A stretch of DNA of 20,602 bases from an uncultured Campylobacter sp. (GTDB taxonomy: Bacteria > Campylobacterota > Campylobacteria > Campylobacterales > Campylobacteraceae), in assembly GCF_938040115.1 (NCBI RefSeq), contig NZ_CALHXD010000102.1, positions 1 to 20,602 of the forward strand, in the 5' to 3' direction. Position 1 is the first letter of the stretch. Each line of letters begins with the position of its first letter. The position numbers and the translations under genes were made by a program. This document shows positions 1 to 6,659 of the stretch, piece by piece. The notes beneath the pieces were generated by a model. It did no database searches, was not told the origin of the DNA, and saw only the letters and a list, made by a program, of their open reading frames with translations.

Positions 1-387
1 AACGCTTTCTTTGCGGTAGCTTTGGATTTAACGGCGCTAGACGGCCGGCTCAAACATCTTACGAAACGAGATATCGCCACTATCTTAAAAAGGCGGCTTA
101 AAATTCGGTTTAGCGCGTAAATTTAAATTTTTACGGCCGGTAGTTTTAATGCAGCAGCGATATTTTCATTAGGCGGTTTGGTACTAAATATGCCGCTCTA
201 AAATCCTTAAATACCGCTTGCGAAAATATCGCGTATCCGCAAATATAGCTCGAATTATCGTGCAAAAGGCGTAGGCGTAAATATACGAAAAGGCAAGCGC
301 CCCAAATCTCCGATAAATTTACGCCAGAAATTAGAATTCGGCGATAATGGCCGAGCGGTATTAATCAAATTTTGCAAGCAGTTATCA
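1..387. other. Gene-poor left edge of the window
   Basis: I see no convincing gene here. Plus-strand frame 1 is open from base 1 to a TAA at 118-120 (39 codons) and could be the last part of a gene starting outside the window. Its translation is unremarkable and a second frame is also open over the same stretch, so I do not call it. The rest has stops in all frames and several AAATTT words. No terminator with a T tract is visible after the leftward gene that ends at 388. Confidence 0.4.
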
Positions 388-1740
388 TCACTCCCCGTAT
401 TTTTTCTTTAGATCGTCCCACGTCACCAGCGTGCGTTTGCCCTCTAGGCTGCGGATGCGCGTGACGTCTTGCATCATCTCTAGCACCCCCTTAAATACGC
501 CGTTTTCATCGCGAACGGCCACGTAGTAGATGTAGATAAATTTACCGTGAAGCTCCAGCCAAAAGTCGATCTCATCGCGCTCGCCCTTGCGGAAGGCGTC
601 GATGATCTCCAGCACGCTAGCTACGCTCTCGCGCGGGTGGCAGTTCTTCACGTCGCGCCCGATGACGCCTGCGCTTCGCGGAAATACGCGGTGCTTGGTG
701 TCGGTGTAAAATTTCACGATCTCGTTTTCGTCGACGAAGGAGAGGTCGACTGGCATGTGCTTATAAATGAGGTTGATTTGCTCTAGCGTGAGCTTGCCCG
801 TGGCGACGTCAAAAACGGCGTTTTTATCGCTACTTGCGTTTGGATTTAGTCCGTATTTGCTCATCAAATTTGACAGCTCTTTTAGGAAATTCGGATTTAA
901 AACCGCTTCGTTTAGGTTGTCGTTTTGTAAATTTGCCACGCTTAAATTTGACTCGCTTTGCAAATTTGCGTCCTTTAAATTTGCCTCAGGGCCGCCATTG
1001 GAGTTCAAATTTAACGGATAAAATTCGCTCGGCTTTTCGATGAGAAAATATCCGATCTCATCATCGCCGCGTCTCATCGCACGAAATTCCTCCTCGCTGA
1101 TTAGCTCCAGCGACGTCGGATAGAGCGCCGCCTCCTCACGTGCGAGCAGATCGAGTAGATTTTCGTAGATCTCGTGCTGAGCCGCGATAAACTCGTCAAC
1201 CTTGCCATCCTCTAGCAGCTCGCGCGCTGCGGCGATACCGTCGCGGACCTTGTTATCAAAGCTCCACATAAAGCGCGACGGGCGGTCAAATCCCTTGTTT
1301 TCGAGCATCGAGTAGAGTTGGTGCTGTTTTCTAGCAAAGTGCGTCCTGTTAAAGCCGCCTAGTTTGTCGTAAATTTCAAGCCACTCGTTTTTGATAAATT
1401 TCTTTTTTAGTAACTCTTTTGCCTTTGCGATTAGCTCGCGCGCGGCGTCGTTTTCGCTGATATAGGTAGCGATAGGATGGTCTTTTGGCAGCCTGGGGCG
1501 CTCGGCAGTTAGGATACCGCGCAGGATTTCTGAGAGTTCGGCGGCGTTTTCGTCGATAAACTCGCTCTTAAAGCCTAAATTTAGCAAATTTGCGCGCACG
1601 TTTTTAAAATCGGCCGGTGTGAGTTTCGTTAGCTCCGATTTCGCAGCTTTTCTAGAGGCGAAAAAATTTACCGTTCCGTTAAGATAATCCCTTAAGATCG
1701 CAGTCGCCAAGGCAACGGCGGCGTTATTAAATTTAATCAT
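388..1740 (-). CDS. DUF438 / hemerythrin-like / PAS domain protein
   Basis: Three regions are visible in this 450-aa soluble protein. Residues about 35-75 resemble the DUF438 helical domain. Residues about 80-215 are a helical hemerythrin-like region with candidate iron-binding residues H88, H134, H140, H189 and acidic residues near 203. Residues about 325-440 look like a PAS domain, ending in the typical LEMMQDVTRIRSLEG. In the family this architecture suggests a sensor of oxygen, NO or redox state, but the output is unknown and no kinase, GGDEF or HTH domain is present. Residues about 240-285 are a low-complexity linker rich in N-L pairs, encoded by repeated AAATTTG words. The ATG at 1740 has AAGGAT just upstream. 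The gene has its own promoter and is separated from the PilMNO-like genes by 60 bp. Confidence 0.8.
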   Translation of the reverse strand: MIKFNNAAVALATAILRDYLNGTVNFFASRKAAKSELTKLTPADFKNVRANLLNLGFKSEFIDENAAELSEILRGILTAERPRLPKDHPIATYISENDAARELIAKAKELLKKKFIKNEWLEIYDKLGGFNRTHFARKQHQLYSMLENKGFDRPSRFMWSFDNKVRDGIAAARELLEDGKVDEFIAAQHEIYENLLDLLAREEAALYPTSLELISEEEFRAMRRGDDEIGYFLIEKPSEFYPLNLNSNGGPEANLKDANLQSESNLSVANLQNDNLNEAVLNPNFLKELSNLMSKYGLNPNASSDKNAVFDVATGKLTLEQINLIYKHMPVDLSFVDENEIVKFYTDTKHRVFPRSAGVIGRDVKNCHPRESVASVLEIIDAFRKGERDEIDFWLELHGKFIYIYYVAVRDENGVFKGVLEMMQDVTRIRSLEGKRTLVTWDDLKKKYGE

Positions 1741-1745
1741 TTTTT

Positions 1746-1773
1746 ATCCTTAACTTAAATTTTAAGGATTATA
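1746..1773 (-). promoter_or_regulatory. Promoter with inverted repeat for the DUF438/PAS gene
   Basis: On the minus strand the sequence TTTTTGTATAAT gives a perfect -10 box (1768-1773) preceded by the T-rich extended element typical of Campylobacter sigma-70 promoters. An 8-bp perfect inverted repeat (ATCCTTAA at 1746-1753, TTAAGGAT at 1762-1769) joins the edge of the -10 box to the AAGGAT ribosome binding site. This could be an operator. It cannot be an RNA hairpin if transcription starts just downstream of the -10 box. Confidence 0.55.
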
Positions 1774-1800
1774 CAAAAAGCGGAGAGTAAAAACTTTGAT

Positions 1801-2328
1801 TTATCTTAAGCTGTAAATTTTGACGCCAAAGGTCGCGTCGATTTTTTCGGCATCCTTGCGCATTTTGATCGGAAAGTCGATTTTTACGATATTTTCGTAG
1901 TTTTGTAGCGCATCCATAAACTCGTAAAATTTAGCAGGAGTTTTCATGGAGCCCATTACCGTTAGCTCGTAGACCGAGATCTCACCGTTTTTTGCGGCCT
2001 CTTTTGGCTCGCTTAGATTTACGTTCATAAAGTACTTTGAGGCAAATTGAGTAAAATTCTCTACGTCAAATTTGTTTTCAAGAGCTTCTAATACGGCCTT
2101 GTCGTTTTGCTTTATCTCGTTTAGGGCTTTTGATTTGGTGTCGTAGAGCCTTTGTGTTTGCGCACTTGCGGCGATTTGCATGCGACTTTCGTATTTGACC
2201 TGCTTGTATTCTTTGATACTCGGTACTAAAAAGCCAAATATCATCACAAGGCAAGCGACTATAAAAATTAGAATATAGATGAGTAATTTGGTAACGTCGA
2301 TATTTTGTAGGCTTCTATCTTTACTCAT
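1801..2328 (-). CDS. PilO-like inner-membrane protein
   Basis: The 175-aa protein has a short cytoplasmic N-terminus, one transmembrane helix (about residues 15-37), a coiled-coil stretch (about 38-85) and a small alpha/beta periplasmic domain. This is the layout of PilO/GspM-like proteins that dimerise with PilN in type IV pilus and type II secretion platforms. It starts 8 nt inside the preceding PilN-like gene, with AGAGGG just before the ATG, so the two are translationally coupled. Size, topology and order after PilM-like and PilN-like genes carry the assignment; no single motif proves it. It is the last gene of its run. From memory, C. jejuni has comparable membrane proteins beside miaB (around Cj0454c-Cj0456c). 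Confidence 0.65.
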   Translation of the reverse strand: MSKDRSLQNIDVTKLLIYILIFIVACLVMIFGFLVPSIKEYKQVKYESRMQIAASAQTQRLYDTKSKALNEIKQNDKAVLEALENKFDVENFTQFASKYFMNVNLSEPKEAAKNGEISVYELTVMGSMKTPAKFYEFMDALQNYENIVKIDFPIKMRKDAEKIDATFGVKIYSLR

Positions 2329-2845
2329 TTTTACCCTCTAAGCTGTCGGTTTTATTTGTGCTGATGAAATTTAGCCAGCCGCTATCTAGTTGATAAAAAG
2401 AGGTATTTGACGTGTTAAAAATCGACTTTAGCGGCGTGGCGAGTAACATATTGTAAATATCTCGGCTAGGCGTAGTGCCTTTTACGACGAGTGAGTTTTT
2501 ATCCATCGAGATCTCGTGTAGCGTGATGCTTGAGGGGACAAGATCGAGTAGATTGCGCAGGCTTTGTTTTAAGACGGCATTTGAGGCCGCTATCTCGTTT
2601 GCGCTATCTCTTCTTTGCTTTAAAAGCGCAGTGAGCTCGTCGGCTTGTTTGATTTGCTCTTGCGTCTGCTCTTGTTTTTGTTTTAAAATTTGCGTTTCGT
2701 TTCGTAGCGAGTTACTTTTAAACTCAACAAAGAAATTTACCGCAGCAAAAAGCAACACTATCGTAGCGATAAAAAACAGCCAAATTTTGCTAAAAAGGTT
2801 AAAAATCGGTTTTTTCTGAGGTCTTATAAAGCTATAACTAGTCAT
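2321..2845 (-). CDS. PilN-like inner-membrane protein
   Basis: This 174-aa protein has a 20-25-residue cytoplasmic tail, one transmembrane helix (about 22-43), a long Q/K/E-rich coiled coil (about 48-95) and a periplasmic domain. The domain contains LLDLVPSSITLHEISMDKN followed by a V-V-K-G-T strand turn, which matches the PilN signature region (lipid-proximal ferredoxin-like fold). PilN links cytoplasmic PilM to periplasmic PilO. Here it overlaps the upstream PilM-like gene by 8 nt and the downstream PilO-like gene by 8 nt, as expected for a stoichiometric complex. I see no secretin, pilin or ATPase gene nearby, so the rest of the machine must be encoded elsewhere. Confidence 0.7.
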   Translation of the reverse strand: MTSYSFIRPQKKPIFNLFSKIWLFFIATIVLLFAAVNFFVEFKSNSLRNETQILKQKQEQTQEQIKQADELTALLKQRRDSANEIAASNAVLKQSLRNLLDLVPSSITLHEISMDKNSLVVKGTTPSRDIYNMLLATPLKSIFNTSNTSFYQLDSGWLNFISTNKTDSLEGKNE

Positions 2846-3839
2846 TTTCCAACTCTTTTTTCATTAGCTCGGTCATCGTTTTTAGCGTATCGACGGGATA
2901 AACGGCGGTTTTTACTAAGAGTTCGTTTTCTAGATAGTGTAAAAACGTAGCGCTCGTCCTCTCTGTAGCGTCGAAAATCACGACATTTTCGATAAAATCG
3001 CCTTCGTATAGAGGATTTGAATAAAATTCTTTAAGCGCTAACGATATATACCGGTACATACTCATATCGCGCCCAAATATCGATACCGAGGCGGTTACAT
3101 CGGTGGATTCTGGCATATTTATATCGTAGTCTAGGTCGGCAAACTCCTCTTGGCTATCGCCGGTCTTTAACATATCGTCTAAATTTTCTAGACCGTCCAT
3201 GTTGTTAAAGCTTTCGTCTACATTCGTGATAAAATCATCTATCTCGTCGCTGTTTTCTTTATCAAATTCGACGTTCTCGTCGCCGTCGTCCTCATCTAGC
3301 TTACAAACCGTGGCGTATTTTGCGCCGTTACCTGATGTAATGCAGATGGCGAAAATTTCTTTGCAGGCATAAATAAAAAGCGTCTTTGCCGTAGATAATT
3401 TTTGTTTCTCGATCTCTTTTTGTATAAGTACTATGGGCGAATAAAGTACGTCTATGTCCGTATCACCAAATTTACTCTCGGCGGCTTTAACGTCTGAAAG
3501 TTTTGCATAGATCAGCCAATTTTTAGCGGGATTTATGCAGGTTATTTCCTTTGTTTTTATGCCTAGTTTTTCAAGATTTTCGGCGTTTTTAGCTTCAAAC
3601 GCTCCTTGCTCGAGCGCATCAAAAAATAGCGAAATATAAACCCATTTATACTCTTTTTGTAGATTTTTTAGATACTCTTTTATTCTGTCTGAGATTTTGC
3701 CGGACTCTTCTAGGTCAAATTCATTTTTTATCGTTTTGATCGGAGTTGCGCCCTTGTATGCCTCGCCGTAAAATATGCATTTTTTAGACTGGATAACGGC
3801 GCTAAGATATAAGACGCTAAAAAAACGACGTATCAGCAA
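2838..3839 (-). CDS. Divergent PilM-like cytoplasmic protein
   Basis: The 333-aa product is soluble and lies directly before PilN-like and PilO-like genes, the position PilM (actin-like partner of PilN) occupies in type IV pilus operons. Sequence support for an actin fold is weak: I see alternating strands at both ends but no clear phosphate-binding motif. Residues about 185-245 form a very acidic insert rich in D and E, ending near YDINMPESTD. The start is a TTG at 3837-3839, chosen because AGGAG (minus strand of 3846-3850) lies 6 nt upstream and no better ATG exists nearby. The role is inferred from position and partners, so treat the PilM label as provisional. Confidence 0.5.
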   Translation of the reverse strand: MLIRRFFSVLYLSAVIQSKKCIFYGEAYKGATPIKTIKNEFDLEESGKISDRIKEYLKNLQKEYKWVYISLFFDALEQGAFEAKNAENLEKLGIKTKEITCINPAKNWLIYAKLSDVKAAESKFGDTDIDVLYSPIVLIQKEIEKQKLSTAKTLFIYACKEIFAICITSGNGAKYATVCKLDEDDGDENVEFDKENSDEIDDFITNVDESFNNMDGLENLDDMLKTGDSQEEFADLDYDINMPESTDVTASVSIFGRDMSMYRYISLALKEFYSNPLYEGDFIENVVIFDATERTSATFLHYLENELLVKTAVYPVDTLKTMTELMKKELEND

Positions 3840-3867
3840 AGATTTCTCCTAAAAATTACGATGCGTT

Positions 3868-3873
3868 ATAATA
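3868..3873 (-). promoter_or_regulatory. Possible promoter for the PilMNO-like genes
   Basis: In the 56-bp gap before the PilM-like gene the minus strand reads TTTTTGGGTATTATAACG. TATTAT matches the -10 consensus at five of six positions and is preceded by a T run. This is weak evidence; readthrough from the upstream operon is equally possible. Confidence 0.3.
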
Positions 3874-3895
3874 CCCAAAAAGCCATAAAATAGAG

Positions 3896-4348
3896 TTAAA
3901 ACAGCTCTTTTTGTAGGGTTAAAAATTTATCTTTTATTCGTTTTGCTTCTTCTTGCAGGTCCGAGTCTGTCAAATTTGAGGGTTTAAGCTCTGCATAGTC
4001 GCTCACGGCGATGTCGCACATCATGCGAATTTTGTCTAAATTTACTTTGCTTACCTTGCCTGATTTGCTGATTTTTTGGATATTTTCTAGATAGCCGTTT
4101 GAGCGGGCGATGTAGAGGGCGTATTTTTGCGAGATTTCGCTTTGTACCATCACGGTGTGGGCTAGTTTGTTGTAAATGTCTTTATGGTAGGCTGATTTTG
4201 AGAGCCTATAGGCGGTTTCGTAATCGCCCATTTCGTAGTAAAATTTGGCTCCAAGTGCGTTTTTGTAAGACGGACTAAGCGTAACAAATGAGACAAAAAT
4301 AGCCGCCAAAAGCGCTCCGATAATTAAAATAACGGTCTTTGAGCTCAT
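3896..4348 (-). CDS. Membrane-anchored protein of unknown function
   Basis: I do not recognise this 150-aa protein. It has a single hydrophobic segment at residues about 5-25 (signal anchor, no lipobox cysteine). The rest is an all-helical, charged region; residues about 33-58 (GAKFYYEMGDYETAYRLSK and following) look like one TPR-type helix pair. It probably faces the periplasm. The ATG overlaps the stop of the acyltransferase gene by 4 nt (ATGA), and AAGGAG sits 8 nt upstream inside that gene, so the two are tightly coupled. Its position just before the PilMNO-like genes makes a link to that platform or to the envelope plausible but unproven. Confidence 0.7.
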   Translation of the reverse strand: MSSKTVILIIGALLAAIFVSFVTLSPSYKNALGAKFYYEMGDYETAYRLSKSAYHKDIYNKLAHTVMVQSEISQKYALYIARSNGYLENIQKISKSGKVSKVNLDKIRMMCDIAVSDYAELKPSNLTDSDLQEEAKRIKDKFLTLQKELF

Positions 4349-4977
4349 TTTTCCATCTCCTTTTTTATCTGCTCTCTTGCGGCTTCTAGTTCCATGCCTG
4401 TCACGCTAAAAGGCGGCGAGAGTGTATAAGAAATCTCGCTAAACGGCTTTGGGATTATCATCTTATCCCAGCTTTTTAGCTGCCAAAATTTACTCGCTTC
4501 GTAGTTTAAAATTTGTATTTGCGCATTTTGCTTTTGCGCGATGACGACGGCTCCGTCGGCGACGCTGTGATAGGGGCCGCGCGGACCGTCCGGGGTGATG
4601 ATGACGTCGGTGCCGCTTTTTAGCTCTCTAAAGCTTTGTGCGAGGGCCTTTACCGCGCCTTTTGAGCTACTGCCTCTGATCGCACCGATACCGAAAAACG
4701 AAATCACGCGCGCGATGATTTCGCCGTCTTTGTGGTCGCTTATGATGACTTTGGCGCGTCTTTGCGGATTTTGGCCGTTTTTCCACCAGTGTACGTAGGC
4801 AAAGCTCATCAGCGCAAGCCTACCGTGCCAAAATAGCACGATGCAAGGTTCGTTCGTCAAATTTGTCTTAGAAAAGTTCTTTTTGCAGGTTAAAAATATA
4901 ATCCAAATAAAAAAATAGATAATGCGCGGGGCTAAATTTATAAAAACGCTTCGTTTAAATTTAGCCCACGAGCTCAC
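4345..4977 (-). CDS. lpxJ: LpxJ-type lipid A secondary acyltransferase (DUF374)
   Basis: The 210-aa protein has an N-terminal membrane segment (about 12-31) and the DUF374/LPLAT motifs in order: FWHGRL (49-54, catalytic-type His), SDHKDGE (80-86), RGSSSKGA (101-108) and TPDGPRGP (128-135). In epsilonproteobacteria a DUF374 enzyme, LpxJ, performs the late secondary acylation of lipid A in place of LpxM. In H. pylori it lies beside miaB and HP0268, the same order as here. I infer that it adds a secondary acyl chain to lipid A at the inner membrane. The start is a GTG at 4977, 17 nt inside the end of miaB, so translation is likely coupled. The family call is firm; the exact substrate is inferred from synteny. 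Confidence 0.78.
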   Translation of the reverse strand: MSSWAKFKRSVFINLAPRIIYFFIWIIFLTCKKNFSKTNLTNEPCIVLFWHGRLALMSFAYVHWWKNGQNPQRRAKVIISDHKDGEIIARVISFFGIGAIRGSSSKGAVKALAQSFRELKSGTDVIITPDGPRGPYHSVADGAVVIAQKQNAQIQILNYEASKFWQLKSWDKMIIPKPFSEISYTLSPPFSVTGMELEAAREQIKKEMEK

Positions 4978-6271
4978 CGTAAAGCACCATTCTCTTTGGA
5001 TCGTTCACGCGCACTTTTAGCGTCTTGCCTAGCAGCTCTTCGCTACCTGCGACTTGAACGAGGAAGTTATTAAAGCTTCTGCCGGCGACCCCGCCGTTTG
5101 CGCGAAGCTCCTCAAAATATACGTCGAAAATTTTGCCTTTTTGTGCCGCGACGATTTCGTCTAAAATCTCGTTGTGACGGCTTTGTAGGCGGGTTAGACG
5201 AGCGCTTGCGACGGCGTCTGGGATTTGATTGGTAAATTCCGCCGCCTTAGTCATCGGGCGAGGCGAATACTTAAAGCTAAAAATTTGCTCGAAGCGCACC
5301 TTTTCTAGCACGTCCATCGTGTCCTCAAACTCCTCTTCGCTCTCTCCGGGAAACGCCACGATAATGTCGGTCGAAATACTAACATCCGGGCACATCCCGC
5401 GCAATCTAACTGCTCGGTCTAAAAACCACTCTTTGGTGTAGCCGCGCTTCATCTCGCGCAGGACTTTGGTGTTTCCGCTTTGAAGCGGCATGTGCATGGA
5501 TTTGCAAATTTTGGGATTTTGACTAAAGATTTCTAAAAATTTATCGTCCATATGGAGCGGATGCGGGCTGGTAAATCGTATGCGCTCGACGCCCTCTATC
5601 TCGCTAATCTTTACGAGCAGGTCGCTAAAATCGATCTTCTCGTGCGCGCCTGAAAATCTCTTGCCGTAGTTGTTTACGTTTTGCCCGAGCAAGAAAATTT
5701 CCTTCGCTCCGCCCTCGGCGGCTTTTTTTACTTCGCGCAGGATCAAATTTGCCGGGATCGAGATCTCGTCGCCTCTGGTGTGCGGGACGATGCAGTAGGT
5801 GCATTTTTTATCGCAGCCGATCGAGATATTTATGTGGCTTTTATACGGCGAGCCGCGAAATTCGCCGAATGCGTACTCGCTCTCGTCGTGATTTATGTCG
5901 GTGCTGATAAATTTAGGCGTCTTAACGGCAGCTGAAATTTTACTGACGTTTCGCGCACCGAGTACGAAATCTACGTAAGGCGCTCGTTTAAAAATTTCGC
6001 TTCCCAAATGGCTTGCCGTGCAACCGCAAACTCCGATTTTAGCGCCTGCTTTTTTTACTTTTTCAAAACCGCCGACCTCGCTAAAAAGCTTATGTACGGG
6101 CTTTTCGCGCACCGAGCAGGTGTTGATGAGGATGAGGTCGGCCTCGGAGATGTCCTGAGTGAGTTCGTAGTCCTCTTTTTGTTTGAGCTCGGCGATGATG
6201 TGCTCGCTGTCACGGACGTTCATCGCGCAGCCTAAAGTCTGGATAAAGAGCTTTTTTTGCGCTGCGCTCAA
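4961..6271 (-). CDS. miaB: tRNA-2-methylthio-N6-dimethylallyladenosine synthase MiaB
   Basis: MiaB is a radical-SAM methylthiotransferase that converts i6A37 to ms2i6A37 in tRNAs reading UNN codons. The 436-aa product has the full architecture: an N-terminal UPF0004 domain with cluster-binding C15 (in GCAMN), C52 (in NTCSVREKP) and C84; a radical-SAM core with C153, C157 and C160 (GCDKKCTYC); and a C-terminal TRAM domain (about 370-435). The start is a TTG at 6271 that overlaps the TGA of the upstream HP0268-type gene by 4 nt, with GAGG 10 nt upstream. The length is normal for the family. The next gene, an lpxJ-type acyltransferase, begins 17 nt before miaB ends. Confidence 0.96.
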   Translation of the reverse strand: MSAAQKKLFIQTLGCAMNVRDSEHIIAELKQKEDYELTQDISEADLILINTCSVREKPVHKLFSEVGGFEKVKKAGAKIGVCGCTASHLGSEIFKRAPYVDFVLGARNVSKISAAVKTPKFISTDINHDESEYAFGEFRGSPYKSHINISIGCDKKCTYCIVPHTRGDEISIPANLILREVKKAAEGGAKEIFLLGQNVNNYGKRFSGAHEKIDFSDLLVKISEIEGVERIRFTSPHPLHMDDKFLEIFSQNPKICKSMHMPLQSGNTKVLREMKRGYTKEWFLDRAVRLRGMCPDVSISTDIIVAFPGESEEEFEDTMDVLEKVRFEQIFSFKYSPRPMTKAAEFTNQIPDAVASARLTRLQSRHNEILDEIVAAQKGKIFDVYFEELRANGGVAGRSFNNFLVQVAGSEELLGKTLKVRVNDPKRMVLYGELVG

Positions 6272-6510
6272 AGGATGTGCACCTCGTACATGTAGTCGTT
6301 TTCGTCGAGTCCGTATTTTACGGTGCGGTGATAGACGCTAAGGCCTTTTTCCTCGAAAAATTCAACCAAAGCGATGAGTTGTTTGTGGCTGTTTTCTCTG
6401 TCGAAATAGAAAATTTGTTGCGGATCTTTTGCAAATGCCGCTTCGATTTTTTCAAGAGAGATCGTTTTTGGTTTGGCGTCAAGTTGCGTTCTAGCGAGTT
6501 TTAGCTCCAT
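6268..6510 (-). CDS. HP0268-family small protein
   Basis: The 80-aa protein matches my memory of H. pylori HP0268 in length and in key stretches: an IFYFD strand near residue 33, a VEFFEEKG helix end near 48-55, and a terminal YEVHIL. HP0268 is a small alpha/beta protein reported to have nicking-endonuclease and purine-specific ribonuclease activity. Whether this homologue shares that activity is not visible here. It opens the leftward operon, with a good ribosome binding site (AAGGA) before its ATG, and is translationally coupled to miaB by a 4-nt overlap. The order HP0268-miaB-lpxJ is the same as in Helicobacter. Confidence 0.82.
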   Translation of the reverse strand: MELKLARTQLDAKPKTISLEKIEAAFAKDPQQIFYFDRENSHKQLIALVEFFEEKGLSVYHRTVKYGLDENDYMYEVHIL

Positions 6511-6544
6511 TTTTAATCCTTTGAAATCTTTAATTTAATCTGTG

Positions 6545-6550
6545 AATATA
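6545..6550 (-). promoter_or_regulatory. Promoter of the HP0268-miaB-lpxJ operon
   Basis: On the minus strand GAATTTGCTATATTC contains a -10 box TATATT preceded by TTTGC, the Campylobacter extended form. It lies about 35 nt upstream of the HP0268-type ATG and faces away from the nusA promoter, so the region 6511-6659 is a divergent promoter region. Confidence 0.55.
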
Positions 6551-6600
6551 GCAAATTCATCATAAAAAACGCATTAAACTTCTTAAAAGTATAAAGCTTG

Positions 6601-6606
6601 TATAAT
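6601..6606 (+). promoter_or_regulatory. nusA promoter
   Basis: A consensus -10 box TATAAT at 6601-6606 is preceded by TTG (extended -10). The predicted transcription start is near 6613. The leader of about 47 nt is A/C-rich and ends with GGAG (6646-6649), 10 nt before the nusA ATG. Confidence 0.6.
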
Positions 6607-6659
6607 ACCCCTCTAACCCAAAAATCCCCCCAAATTTTAAATAACGGAGCAAAAATAAT

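Noticed and set aside
326..375. TGGCCGAGCGGTATTAA resembles the D-arm of a tRNA-Ser or tRNA-Leu
   Set aside because: No anticodon stem, no T-loop GGTTCGA and no matching acceptor stem follow within the required distance; the reading frame of the next gene ends at 388.
1746..1769. RNA hairpin or thermosensor hiding the ribosome binding site of the DUF438/PAS gene
   Set aside because: The upstream arm overlaps the -10 box, so it would not be part of the transcript if that promoter is used.
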